DNA of 29,707 nucleotides from a virus: the IMG/VR virus record IMGVR_UViG_3300012210_000016, positions 1 to 29,707 of that record; one strand, 5' to 3'. A model generated the notes under the pieces. The model did no database searches. It saw nothing but the letters and a program-made list of their open reading frames with translations, and had not been told where the DNA came from. Position 1 is the first letter of the stretch; each line of letters starts with the position of its first letter. A program made the position numbers and the translations under genes. Of the stretch, positions 6,268 through 14,204 are shown one piece after another.

Positions 6268-6475
6268 CGATACAGCGAGGAGTAGCCGCCCGCACCGTGG
6301 GTGGTGAATGATCGACGGACCCCACTCCGGTTGCTGCCAAGGGGCGTGGCCGAGGGTGATGTGGACGGGGCCCCCGCGAGTAGTGTGCGCGGGGGCCCCG
6401 CGCTGCACATCGTAGGTGCAGCCAGCAGAAGAGTGCCCCGTAGGTGAGGTAGATACCCGCCCACCGCGAGATCAC
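6158..6475 (-). CDS. Possible small membrane protein, overlapping the convergence region
   Basis: A GTG at 6475 overlaps the stop of the leftward gene 6472-6618 (GTGA), and the first 20 residues (ISRWAGIYLTYGALFCWLHL) look like a membrane helix. However, the frame runs through the 6367-6399 hairpin and over 100 bases into the opposing gene, where the translation is Arg/Pro/His-rich like a shadow. The N-terminal part may be real; the full-length product is doubtful. Confidence 0.25.
   Translation of the reverse strand: MISRWAGIYLTYGALFCWLHLRCAARGPRAHYSRGPRPHHPRPRPLAATGVGSVDHSPPTVRAATPRCIATPRLRRRPRPARTRYPTHHTKPPHGSAPRGTRPTR
6367..6399. terminator. Bidirectional hairpin at convergence point
   Basis: Perfect 12-bp stem GGGGCCCCCGCG / CGCGGGGGCCCC with a 9-base loop, in the gap between the rightward and leftward operons. 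There is no T-run on either side, as is common in high-GC actinobacterial genomes. Confidence 0.8.
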
Positions 6476-6618
6476 GGCCCCGCCTCTTTCCGGTGACCGC
6501 ACCTCGAGCAGGCGGGCCAGGTGTCCCACCGGTAGTAGTGCCCGTGCAGGCGGCACCGCTCGAGGCGTTCCCGGACTATCGCAGGGTGCTTCTGGCCTGC
6601 GGTGACAATGCAGGACAT
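6472..6618 (-). CDS. Small Cys/His zinc-ribbon-like protein (48 aa)
   Basis: Start chosen at ATG 6618 (MSCIVTAGQKHPA), preceded by a GGGGG stretch; an upstream in-frame ATG would overlap the next gene. The C-terminal half has CRLHGHYYRWDTWPACSRCG: Cys, two His and a CxxC that fit a zinc finger. It is the last clear gene of the leftward tail operon. Function unknown. Confidence 0.6.
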   Translation of the reverse strand: MSCIVTAGQKHPAIVRERLERCRLHGHYYRWDTWPACSRCGHRKEAGP

Positions 6619-6659
6619 TGATTTCACCCCCGGGAAATCGCCGAACGTGAGCGGGGAAA

Positions 6660-6878
6660 CTACGCCAGCTCGCGGAACTGGCTCGAAAGCCACGACGCAT
6701 CCATCATCCCCACGAGGAACGCGCTCGTCGTGTTGACGTTGTAATGCACGCCGACGAGCGCACCGGACGGCACGTCGATCTCCAGCACATCCACCCGGAT
6801 GTCGAGGTCCAACGCGCCCGTCGTGTTGGCCAGCAGCCGCGTCTTCATCTTCAGCGTGCTGGTGGGAGTGACGGGCAC
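6660..6878 (-). CDS. Hypothetical tail-end operon protein (72 aa)
   Basis: GTG start with AGGAGCG upstream. A mainly beta-pattern sequence (LDLDIRVDVLEIDVPSGALVGVHYNVN) suggests a small structural domain. It directly follows the tail proteins with a short gap, so a minor virion or adsorption role is possible, from position only. Confidence 0.65.
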   Translation of the reverse strand: MPVTPTSTLKMKTRLLANTTGALDLDIRVDVLEIDVPSGALVGVHYNVNTTSAFLVGMMDASWLSSQFRELA

Positions 6879-6886
6879 GGGCGCTC

Positions 6887-7387
6887 CTAGAGTGCGATGG
6901 CTTCCGGGTAGTCGTCCGAGCTCCCCATCTCGATGCAGGACCAGTACGCGTTGTGCGTGGACGACGCGAGAACCGTCAGGGTCGCCCCCGCGCCCGGCGT
7001 ACCCGTCAGCGCCAGCACCCGGCCAGTGATGTCCGAGGGCCCGGTGTTCGCCACGAAGTGCTCGATCAGCGCCTGATAGCCCTCACCGGTCGTCTGTGCC
7101 CGGAACGACGCGTTGGCCATGCGCACCGTGCCGGACACGTTGGTGTCGCGGATCTGGAACCGCATGTCGCTGCTCGCCGTTCCGGCGCTCATCCGGAACC
7201 GGGCGGTCAGCAGGTAGGCGCGGCCCGCGCGGTAGGTCGCCGAGGGGCTGGTGCCGATGTTGGAGATGACCTGCTCGGTGCTCGCCGGGATCGCCGATGA
7301 GGCGCTCGTCGCGGTGACGGTCCACAGCTTGCGCGGCACCATGTCGACCGCTTGGAGCTTCACACCGGCGATGAAGGTGGCAACCAT
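6887..7387 (-). CDS. Putative minor tail/virion protein (166 aa)
   Basis: The ATG overlaps the stop of the large minor tail gene (TAATG). The sequence begins MVATFIAGVKLQAVDMVPR and is Ser/Thr/Ala rich with alternating beta segments (YRAGRAYLLTARFRM, MRFQIRDTNVSGT), ending in a compact domain around NAYWSCIEMGSSDDYPEA. This looks like a beta-sandwich distal tail or fibre component in actinobacterial siphophages. No catalytic motif. Confidence 0.7.
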   Translation of the reverse strand: MVATFIAGVKLQAVDMVPRKLWTVTATSASSAIPASTEQVISNIGTSPSATYRAGRAYLLTARFRMSAGTASSDMRFQIRDTNVSGTVRMANASFRAQTTGEGYQALIEHFVANTGPSDITGRVLALTGTPGAGATLTVLASSTHNAYWSCIEMGSSDDYPEAIAL

Positions 7388-9708
7388 TATCCGTACCCCA
7401 AGGTGCTCGGCGCCCACAGTTTCACGACCGCGCCGACAGCAACATCGGCAGGCAGCCCCGGGGCGGCAATGGTGAACTCCTGATAACCCACCTGATCGGA
7501 CACCGCCGTCGCGGTGACCTTCCGGCCCCCCACCGACAGGACCAGGTTCGTCGTCTGCCCGCCCGGGGTGGTCATCGACCACGTGTTCGACGCGTCCGAA
7601 CTGTCCGTCACCCGCAACGCGAGGGCTCCCGCGCTCGCCGCCGTCGTGACGAGCGACGCCCCGTCGGCCACGTCCAGGACGAGGGTTCCCTGCGACGCGA
7701 ACGAGCTCGTGGCGTCGTCGAGCACGGGCACGTTCCACGGCGCGTACGGCGAACAGTTCAACGTCGCCGTCCACAGCATGTTCGAGAGCGACTCCGACCA
7801 GCCGTTCACGCGCAGCTCCACCGTCTCCGACGGATGCTCCACCGCCCACACCGACACGCCGGTGACGTCGATGCGGTGCGACGGCAGGACCGCGAGCCAG
7901 TCCGCGGCGCGTGCCGGGTTACGGCGGAAGTCGATGCTGATCTGCGGATACCGGTACCCGTCGACCGTCCCCAGGTGCACCAGCCACGCCGCGTAGCCCT
8001 CGGTGGACTGGTCGTAGGGGACGTTGATGTTCGACACGCTGCTCTCGTACCGGTCGATCGCCGCCGTCCCCAACGGCCCCGACACCTGTTCGTACGTGGC
8101 GGACGACCCGCCCTGCCGGGTGGCGGTGACCCTGTTCACCACGTTCTGGTCGTCGTCGTCGGGTGCGATCGGCGGTACGAGTTCACTGACGCCGATCGTC
8201 ATCTCGGGAGCCCTGTTCACTATCAACGACGAGTTGCGGAAGTGGAGGCCGGCGGAGAGGCCGTCGAAGAGGAACCCGAAGTCGACGTCCTCACATTCCC
8301 TGAGCAGGTCGATGAGGGACTGTTCCTGCTGTTCACCCATGTTCGTGAACGACTCGTCGGTACCCACGTAGGTGAGGCCGTTCTCGTTGCACAGCCGTTC
8401 CGCGCGATGTGACGGGCGTTCACTTGTCCAGCCGCGGTACGGGTCGTCGTCCTGCACGTGGTCGTACACGTCCCACATGACGATGTGACCCATGCTCACT
8501 CCGTCGAGGTTCGCCGACCGGGGAGTGGACACCGTTCGCGGTGAACCGACGGTTCCGGCGAACGGTGTTCCCGTCCCGACCGCCCCCGACGTGGAGATCT
8601 CGGCGTCGAAGATGACGAGCTGCCAGTCGACGTTCCCCCCCGTCTGCCGCGACATGAACCTGACCGACATGGGCCCGTTGACCATCTGCCCGATGGCCCC
8701 GGTGTTCAGCGTCTGAGTCTGCGCCAACACCGACGAGTTGTCGTAGCCGTTCACGACCACGTTCGACGGCGACGACCCCTGCATGACGATGTCCCACCGG
8801 GAGATGGTGCCGCCGATCATGTCCACCGACATCAGCGTCGTGTCGGCGGCCCGCTGGGAGGGGATGTTGATGAGGAAGTCGACCTGCCACCGGTTCGCGA
8901 ACGACCCGGACACGACACCGGACAGGTACCCGGCGGAGGTGAACGTGAGCACGCTCCCCGACCCGGGCAACTGCGAGTAGGCGCCGAGCGACGCCCCCTC
9001 GAAGTACATGCGCTTCCCGCCGGTCACGCCGGTCGCGAGGAGGGTGGTGCCGCCGACGTCCTCGAGGGGCCAGTACGAACGCAGGTACCCGGAGTCGTCG
9101 TTGACGATCTCCCGGTACAGCGACGACACCGACGGCAGGGTGCCGTGCTGCAGGCGGCGCATCACCCCGGCTGCCCGGACGGTGACGACGGCCCAGTCGC
9201 CGGTGGTGTCCCACTCCGGTTGCAGCGACCACGAGTACCCCTGGAACCGGGTCCGTTTCCCCGTGTTCGACCCGTCGAGGGAGATGGACACCCGCACGGG
9301 GATGTTCAGCCGCACGTTCGGGTACGAGCTGGACTGCGGCCCGCGGCTGTAGGTGCCCGCCCGGTTGTCGAGCTTGAACGTGCACCCTGCCGGTTGTGCC
9401 TGGTTGACGGCGTCGGATCGGCCCATCGGGGAGATGTTGATGGCCTCGCCGGAGCCGAGGAGCACGTCGGTGGTGATGTCGGTCCAGGTCCATGATGCGT
9501 CGGTGAGTGCGAGGTTCGCGGCGGGTGCCCATTCGACGACGAGGCGGGCGTTGGGGTAGAGCGCGGTGAACCCGGCGACGGTGGGCAGGAACGGGACACC
9601 ACCGGCGGGGCCTTGTGCGGCGCGTTGGGCGGAGGGGAGTCCGTTGTTGCGGGCGGCCCATTGGGCGTAGCGGGGCGCGAGTCTCCCCGTCCCGGACCTA
9701 CCCGGCAC
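7387..9708 (-). CDS. Large minor tail protein with LamG-like domain
   Basis: 773 aa, GTG start after a strong AGGAGGG. The N-terminal 200 residues resemble the tail-tip/baseplate proteins that follow the tape measure in actinophages (AINISPMGRSDAVNQAQPAGCTFKLDNRAGTY region). Residues of about 205-390 look like a concanavalin/LamG insertion: SGYLRSYWPLEDVGGTTL, WQVDFLINIPS, and SVRFMSRQ..WQLVIFDAE. This is probably a carbohydrate-binding module. The C-terminal region is again beta-rich. It follows the tape measure and one small tail gene, so it likely forms the tail tip that contacts the host surface. Confidence 0.85.
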   Translation of the reverse strand: MPGRSGTGRLAPRYAQWAARNNGLPSAQRAAQGPAGGVPFLPTVAGFTALYPNARLVVEWAPAANLALTDASWTWTDITTDVLLGSGEAINISPMGRSDAVNQAQPAGCTFKLDNRAGTYSRGPQSSSYPNVRLNIPVRVSISLDGSNTGKRTRFQGYSWSLQPEWDTTGDWAVVTVRAAGVMRRLQHGTLPSVSSLYREIVNDDSGYLRSYWPLEDVGGTTLLATGVTGGKRMYFEGASLGAYSQLPGSGSVLTFTSAGYLSGVVSGSFANRWQVDFLINIPSQRAADTTLMSVDMIGGTISRWDIVMQGSSPSNVVVNGYDNSSVLAQTQTLNTGAIGQMVNGPMSVRFMSRQTGGNVDWQLVIFDAEISTSGAVGTGTPFAGTVGSPRTVSTPRSANLDGVSMGHIVMWDVYDHVQDDDPYRGWTSERPSHRAERLCNENGLTYVGTDESFTNMGEQQEQSLIDLLRECEDVDFGFLFDGLSAGLHFRNSSLIVNRAPEMTIGVSELVPPIAPDDDDQNVVNRVTATRQGGSSATYEQVSGPLGTAAIDRYESSVSNINVPYDQSTEGYAAWLVHLGTVDGYRYPQISIDFRRNPARAADWLAVLPSHRIDVTGVSVWAVEHPSETVELRVNGWSESLSNMLWTATLNCSPYAPWNVPVLDDATSSFASQGTLVLDVADGASLVTTAASAGALALRVTDSSDASNTWSMTTPGGQTTNLVLSVGGRKVTATAVSDQVGYQEFTIAAPGLPADVAVGAVVKLWAPSTLGYG

Positions 9709-9751
9709 CGTCCCTCCTCTTTTTCGTCACGCCCGATAAAATTTGTATGAC

Positions 9752-10234
9752 CTATTCATCCCATACGATCCAGGTTCGCATGTCCGCCGCCGTGGTCGGC
9801 GTCGTCGCGCGCACCCGCAGGAACTTCGAGATGGCGACGAGGGGCCGCTCGTCGGGCATCCACTGGTACACGTAGTTCATCGCCGACGGAGACTCCGCCG
9901 ACGTCGAGGAGATCGACACCGCGTCGAACACCCGCGACGCCGTCGTCGAGCCCTCCGACGTCGACGTGTACCCGGTCGCCGACGTGCCCAGCGTCACCAG
10001 GGACGGGGGGATGTTCGGGTCCAGCGGCTGCACCCCCGCCGCGACGTGCGCCGTCACCGTGGCCGCCACGTCGGTCTGGATCAGCTCGAACACGGCGTCG
10101 GCGCCCGGCGGGTCGTCGATGCTGTAGCCCCACGAGATGAGCTGGATCATGCGCGTCGACGGCGTCGCAATCTGCAGCATGGTCCTGATGGCGGTGCCGG
10201 TGGTGACCGACGCCTGCGCGGCGGTGGTCGGCAT
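9752..10234 (-). CDS. Tail protein between tape measure and tail tip (160 aa)
   Basis: ATG 10234 has only a weak upstream purine motif. Sequence features are TRMIQLISWGYSIDDPPGADAVFELIQTDVAATVTAHVAAG and YVYQWMPDERPLVAISKFLRVRATTP, a beta-rich pattern. A gene of this size and position is commonly found in actinobacterial siphophages between tape measure and minor tail protein, so a distal-tail structural role is likely. The exact family is uncertain. Confidence 0.7.
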   Translation of the reverse strand: MPTTAAQASVTTGTAIRTMLQIATPSTRMIQLISWGYSIDDPPGADAVFELIQTDVAATVTAHVAAGVQPLDPNIPPSLVTLGTSATGYTSTSEGSTTASRVFDAVSISSTSAESPSAMNYVYQWMPDERPLVAISKFLRVRATTPTTAADMRTWIVWDE

Positions 10235-10280
10235 CGGACCGTTCCACGTCTTATACCTGTGAATGGTGATCGCCCCCTTT

Positions 10281-12407
10281 TCAGGCTGTCAGGTACTGCG
10301 CCTTGATCCGGATCAACCCGGCCTGCATCGCCTTCTGGAAATACGTCGCGAACATCGAGTCCACGTTCCCGGTGAACTCCACGACCGTCTTCACCGGGCC
10401 CGCCGCCGGCGGTGCCTGCTCGAGCAGTGCCCGTGTCGCGCCGGCGGGGGTCACCGACGCCCCGTACGGGAGCCGGACGACCTCGGGGCCCTGCTCGCCG
10501 ACGAGGACCTCGGCCGACCCGGGTACGCCGCCTTCTGCGGCGTGCGCGATGCCGCGTTTGCGTGGCCGCATGACCGTCGACTCGGCCGCGACGACACCAC
10601 CCGTGGCCATGCCGGACACCTTCGCGGATCCGACCTGCACGATGTTGATGGTGACGGTCTTGTAGTTGGGGATCTTCTTCACCGCAGCGGCGACGTTGTT
10701 CGACGCGTTGATCGCGGCGCCCGTGCCGTTGACCGCGACGGTCGCGGTGTACTTCTTCGCGAACGCCTTGCCTGCGTTCGACGCCTTGTTGATGTTCCCC
10801 GTCGTTCCCGCCGCCCCGGTCTCGGCGACGGTCGCCTGGTACTTCTTCGCGAACTTCGCCCCCGCCGCCTGCGCCTGCTGGAACGCCCTCTCCAACGCGT
10901 CGATCTGCGGCTTCGTCAACCCGGCCGCCTCGAGGGTGGCGCGCATCGCGGGGGTCAGGTGCCCGTCGAACGTTCCGGCGGCGTCGTTGACGGCGCCCTG
11001 CAACCCGATCGCGGCCTGAGCCACGTCCAGCAGCGCCGACTTGGCCTCTTCGCTGTTGGCGCCGTTGTTCTTGACGGCCTCGTTGTACTTGTCCTGGGCG
11101 TCCTTGAGCCGGTTCTGTGCCTCGATCAACGCGAACGTGGGGTCGGTCTGCGCCCGGAGCACATCAGCCATCCCCTGCAACGACGTCTTCGCGCCCTCCG
11201 CCTGATCCGCCACACCCTTGATGGACGCCTCGAGCTGCGACATCGTGTCCCGCGCCGCCTCATACCCCGCGCTCGCCGCCTCCGCCGCCGTCCGCGTCGC
11301 ATCCGCGATCTGATCCGTCGCGAGCTTGAACGCCCCACCCGTCTTCTGATACGCCCCCGCCAACGGCGAGATCACATCCAGCCACGACTGGTGCTCGGTG
11401 ATGATCGACGGCAGCACCCCCAGGATGGCGTTCATCACCGTGCCGTACGCCGACGCCAGGAACGCCAGCGACTTCCCGACCGCCACGATCGTCCCGTTCA
11501 GCACCCCGAACGCCACGTTCAGCCCGGCCGCCGCCTCCGGACCCACGTTGGACAGATCCTCGAACACCGACTTGATCGCCTCACCCGTGCCCTTCAAACC
11601 CTCGGTGAGCTGGGTCAGCACGGGGCCGCCCGCGCCGGACAGCATGTCGGCCAGCCCGGCGGACACGTCGTTCAAAATCGACCCGAACGCGTCCGCGAGA
11701 GGCGTGACCCACGTCGCCGCAGCGTTGAAGAAACGCTGGATGTTCCCACCGGCCTGGATGAACGCGTGGTCGATCACGTCCACGGCCTGCAGGAACGGCC
11801 CCACGAACACGTCAGCCTTCAACGTCAGTGACTTGCGGATGTCGGCGCCGAGCTGGTTGGTCGCCGACACGATCGCCGGGTTGTTCTTCACCAGCATGAA
11901 CCCGCCGACGACACCGCCGATCCCGGCGCCGCCGATCACCGCCCCCGAGATCGCTGCCGCCAGCAACGGGGCCCCCGCCGCCGCAGCGATCCCCAGACCC
12001 CCGTACACGGCGGTCTTGATCACCCCGGGGATGCCGTCGAACGCGTCCTGGAAGCCCTTCACCGCGGACTCGCCGACGTCGGCGCCGAGTTTCGCGCCGA
12101 CCTCCGCGCCCTTCAGGGTGTCCTTGATGCCCTTCGACGCCTCACGCCCGAACGACTGCCCGCCGTCACGGCCGGGTTTGTCGAGCTTGATCTTCGAGAC
12201 CGCGCCCTCGGCCTCCCGGACGAACGACTCCCCGCCGTCCTTGCCGGCCTTGTCGAAGTGGAGGGTGCGTTTCACTCCGGCCTCGGCTTCGCGGCCGAAC
12301 CCTTCACCGGCGTCCTTCCCGGCGGTCTGGGCCTTGGCGCGGACGTCGTTGAAGACGGTGCCGGTGTTGTCCTTGGCGACGACAACGATCTCTACCCTGT
12401 TGGCCAC
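10281..12407 (-). CDS. Tail tape measure protein
   Basis: 708 aa, GTG start overlapping the frameshifted chaperone ORF by 16 bases. The N-terminus (RVEIVVVAKDNTGTVFNDV) is typical of tape measures. Residues 30-97 hold three repeats resembling G-[K/R]-D-x-G-[E/Q]-x-F-x-R-E-A. A long hydrophobic Gly/Ala stretch is at about 125-175, then extended helical regions, with a C-terminal SMFATYFQKAMQAGLIRIKAQ helix. It sets tail length; at about 1.5 A per residue it would give roughly 100 nm. The length and position after the G/GT genes identify a siphovirus-type tail. Confidence 0.93.
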   Translation of the reverse strand: MANRVEIVVVAKDNTGTVFNDVRAKAQTAGKDAGEGFGREAEAGVKRTLHFDKAGKDGGESFVREAEGAVSKIKLDKPGRDGGQSFGREASKGIKDTLKGAEVGAKLGADVGESAVKGFQDAFDGIPGVIKTAVYGGLGIAAAAGAPLLAAAISGAVIGGAGIGGVVGGFMLVKNNPAIVSATNQLGADIRKSLTLKADVFVGPFLQAVDVIDHAFIQAGGNIQRFFNAAATWVTPLADAFGSILNDVSAGLADMLSGAGGPVLTQLTEGLKGTGEAIKSVFEDLSNVGPEAAAGLNVAFGVLNGTIVAVGKSLAFLASAYGTVMNAILGVLPSIITEHQSWLDVISPLAGAYQKTGGAFKLATDQIADATRTAAEAASAGYEAARDTMSQLEASIKGVADQAEGAKTSLQGMADVLRAQTDPTFALIEAQNRLKDAQDKYNEAVKNNGANSEEAKSALLDVAQAAIGLQGAVNDAAGTFDGHLTPAMRATLEAAGLTKPQIDALERAFQQAQAAGAKFAKKYQATVAETGAAGTTGNINKASNAGKAFAKKYTATVAVNGTGAAINASNNVAAAVKKIPNYKTVTINIVQVGSAKVSGMATGGVVAAESTVMRPRKRGIAHAAEGGVPGSAEVLVGEQGPEVVRLPYGASVTPAGATRALLEQAPPAAGPVKTVVEFTGNVDSMFATYFQKAMQAGLIRIKAQYLTA

Positions 12408-12652
12408 GGCACCTCCATCTCGTCCTTGTCGGTCCTGCCCAGGCGTTCCAGCTCGAGCAACTCGAACAGGTCGGACTCCTCGGCGTACAGCACGCTGGGC
12501 AGCACACCGAACCGTTCACACAGGCCGAGGATCCATTCGGCGTCGGTCAGCTCGGCGGGCTTTCCGGCAACGGCTCCCTGGGGAGTGACACCTCCATCCG
12601 GGGTTCCGGGCCCGTACCGTTTCCAGGCGGCGATACGGGCGGCGAGGGAGGG
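12392..12652 (-). CDS. -1 frame extension of tail assembly chaperone (T part)
   Basis: This frame encodes LAARIAAWKRYG, then an acidic helical domain (LTDAEWILGLCERFGVLPSVLYAEESDLFELLELERLGR), and ends inside the tape measure start. It lacks its own convincing start and lies in the -1 frame relative to the G gene. Fusion from 12975 to 12392 gives 194 residues. Candidate slip points are CCCTCCC at 12646-12652 and TGGAAAC at 12619-12625; neither is a perfect X-XXY-YYZ heptamer, so the exact site is not settled and the start coordinate used here is provisional. Known parallel: lambda G/GT. Confidence 0.7.
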   Translation of the reverse strand, partial: PSLAARIAAWKRYGPGTPDGGVTPQGAVAGKPAELTDAEWILGLCERFGVLPSVLYAEESDLFELLELERLGRTDKDEMEVPWPTG

Positions 12653-12975
12653 TCCACGGCGCCGGTCCCCGTGGACTTGCCGAACCAGGCGGAGAGGATG
12701 CGGCGGATCTCCTCGAGGGGGAGTTCGCGGATGGCGTCGACGGTGATCGGTGCGATGCCGCCGAGTTCGTCCTCGAGGTTCCACTCGGTGATGTGGTCGA
12801 CGAGAGCGTCGATGTCGGCGTCGATGCTCACGCGCGCGGTGGCGCTGTCCTCCTTGTCCTGCAGTTCGCGTAGTGCGCCGAGCGTGCAGGGGCGTGCGGT
12901 GATTTCGAGGCCGTGTAGTGGGTCGTCCTGGGCGAACACGAGTTTGTAGCGTTTGGTTCCCGGTCGATATCCCAT
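12547..12975 (-). CDS. Tail assembly chaperone (G-like)
   Basis: 142 aa from ATG 12975 (MGYRPGTKRYKLVFAQDDPLHG). The core has a beta start (KLVFA...LEITARP), then helices (LGALRELQDKEDS..., DALVDHITEWNLEDELG, RELPLEEIRRILSAWFG). This is the pattern of the chaperone encoded between tail tube and tape measure. The last 30 residues in this frame are Pro/Gly-rich and probably replaced in the frameshifted form by the T domain. It assists tail tube/tape measure assembly and is not normally retained in virions. Confidence 0.85.
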   Translation of the reverse strand: MGYRPGTKRYKLVFAQDDPLHGLEITARPCTLGALRELQDKEDSATARVSIDADIDALVDHITEWNLEDELGGIAPITVDAIRELPLEEIRRILSAWFGKSTGTGAVDPPSPPVSPPGNGTGPEPRMEVSLPREPLPESPPS

Positions 12976-12983
12976 GATGTCCT

Positions 12984-13391
12984 CTACGCCCAGGTCGGTA
13001 CGGTGCCGTCGGCGAGGGAGCCGGGTGCGGTCCAGGTGAGTTCGCCGGACGCGGCGCGGGTCAGGTTGTAGTCGGTGAAGATGCACTCGGACGCGAGCGT
13101 GTTCCCGGACACGGCGATCGTCACGGTGCGCAGCACGCTGGTGGACGGGACGGTCTTGAACACGTCGTGGGACAGGCCCGACGCGTCGTTGAACACGCCG
13201 TTGGGCTGCACGGTGAAGTCGGCGAGGAGCAGGAGTCGTTCCATCGCGGACTTGTCGATGCCGGTGACGTCCTGAACGGCGCGGGGCGTGGCGAACTGGA
13301 GGTTGGTGACGTCGTTCTTGATGGCGCGCGGGGTTCCGCCTGAATCGTCCACACTGAATGTGGTCCACCCCAAGCCGCTCTCTTTTGCCAC
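12984..13391 (-). CDS. Tail tube-like protein (short copy, 135 aa)
   Basis: GTG start after AAGGGA. The N-terminus MAKESGLGWTTFSVDD, then DVTGIDKSAMERLLLLADF, is shared in pattern with the 248-aa protein at 14374-15120 (MAKQSGLG...DVTSIDKSAMER). The fold appears to be the tail-tube beta barrel (VFNDASGLSHDVFKTV, RTVTIAVSGNTLASECIFTDYNLTR). It lies immediately upstream of the chaperone, the usual place for the major tail protein, so this copy is the better candidate for the main tube subunit. Confidence 0.78.
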   Translation of the reverse strand: MAKESGLGWTTFSVDDSGGTPRAIKNDVTNLQFATPRAVQDVTGIDKSAMERLLLLADFTVQPNGVFNDASGLSHDVFKTVPSTSVLRTVTIAVSGNTLASECIFTDYNLTRAASGELTWTAPGSLADGTVPTWA

Positions 13392-13405
13392 AGTATTTCC
13401 CTTTC

Positions 13406-13525
13406 TTACGGAGTGATGGAAGGATCAACCGACGTAGGGGTCGGATGCACCGGCGGCGGATGCGGACCCGGGTTCCCCCACCCACACCCCAGCAGCAAAC
13501 CCACCCCGAACACGAACCCCAGCAC
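13406..13525 (-). CDS. Tiny Pro-rich lipoprotein-like peptide (39 aa)
   Basis: Read from GTG 13525, with GAGG upstream. A hydrophobic start contains LLLG-Cys14, a good lipobox, followed by a Pro/Gly-rich tail (GNPGPHPPPVHPTP). A rare CTG start at 13540 would add two Arg and make a better signal peptide, in CTGA overlap with the upstream stop. The architecture recalls an Rz1-like Pro-rich lipoprotein, but an actinobacterial relevance is speculative. Confidence 0.4.
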   Translation of the reverse strand: MLGFVFGVGLLLGCGWGNPGPHPPPVHPTPTSVDPSITP

Positions 13526-13536
13526 CGCGACCCGCC

Positions 13537-13746
13537 TCAGCCGGTCGAACCGGTGTCGACCAGGGACGGCGACGGACTCGGCGACGGCGACACGGGCACC
13601 TGGAACGGGGACGTCGTGATCAGCGGCGCCGGGATCCCCGCCGCGCCGAGCGAGAACACCCCCAGGCACAGGCCCGCCCCGAACCCGACCGCACCGACGA
13701 CGAACACCCACACAACCACCACCCAGTCGACCTGCGGGCGTCTCAT
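13537..13746 (-). CDS. Small membrane protein in tail operon (69 aa)
   Basis: The ATG overlaps the stop of the upstream gene (ATGA). A basic MRRPQVDW start is followed by a long hydrophobic segment, about residues 9-46, enough for one or two membrane passes. A Ser-Pro repeat (SPSPSPS) and a short polar end follow. It sits between neck/tail genes, where membrane proteins are unexpected. Possible roles are a moron, a holin-like protein or an i-spanin-like partner of the neighbouring lipobox peptide; none is proved. Confidence 0.65.
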   Translation of the reverse strand: MRRPQVDWVVVVWVFVVGAVGFGAGLCLGVFSLGAAGIPAPLITTSPFQVPVSPSPSPSPSLVDTGSTG

Positions 13747-14204
13747 CAGCCACGCTCCACCACCAGCGCGACCTTCGCCTGATGCTCGGCGAAGTCCTCC
13801 ACCCAGTCCTGCGGACGCGAATGCACATACGGGGTGGTGCCGAACGGGTTCCCCCGCCGGTCACCGTCACGCACCACGAACAGCTCGGGGCGCCCGACGC
13901 GGATACGGTGGTCGGCCGCGCGAAAACAGGTCTGCCCTTGCGCGAACGTGAACAGCACACGGCCGTCGTCGGTGCGTGACTCCACGAACCGGCGCCCGGA
14001 GTGGCGCCGCACGTAGTCGGCGCGCTGGTCGTCGGGGGCGAACGCGGACTGCCACCCGTTGAGGTAGTCGCAGCAGTCGACCTCCACACACGTCGCCGGC
14101 CGCCAATGCGTCGACAGGGGGGCGACGATCCCGTACGTCTTGTATGCCGTGGCGGGGGCCCGGAACTGGCCGGGGAGGGCGGGGGTGGTGTTGGTGACGA
14201 TCAT
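13746..14204 (-). CDS. Conserved phage protein of neck/tail region (152 aa)
   Basis: Starts MIVTNTTPALPGQFRAPATA and contains ATCVEVDCCDYLNGWQ, SGRRFVESRTDDGRVLFTFAQGQTCF, GRPELFVVRDGDRRGNP and DWVEDFAEHQ. I recall very similar sequences in actinobacteriophages, always without an assigned function. Four Cys in two clusters could bind metal. Both junctions are 4-base ATGA-type overlaps with its neighbours, so it belongs to the structural operon. The role is unknown; a minor virion component is plausible. Confidence 0.75.
   Translation of the reverse strand: MIVTNTTPALPGQFRAPATAYKTYGIVAPLSTHWRPATCVEVDCCDYLNGWQSAFAPDDQRADYVRRHSGRRFVESRTDDGRVLFTFAQGQTCFRAADHRIRVGRPELFVVRDGDRRGNPFGTTPYVHSRPQDWVEDFAEHQAKVALVVERG

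Noticed and set aside
6283-6413. Small plus-strand frame starting ATGATCGACGG near 6308
   Set aside because: It runs through the convergent hairpin, has no clear ribosome site, and has no recognisable product.
10263-12588. Long plus-strand frames opposite the tape measure
   Set aside because: Composition follows the antisense of the tape measure; no start context and no recognisable domain.
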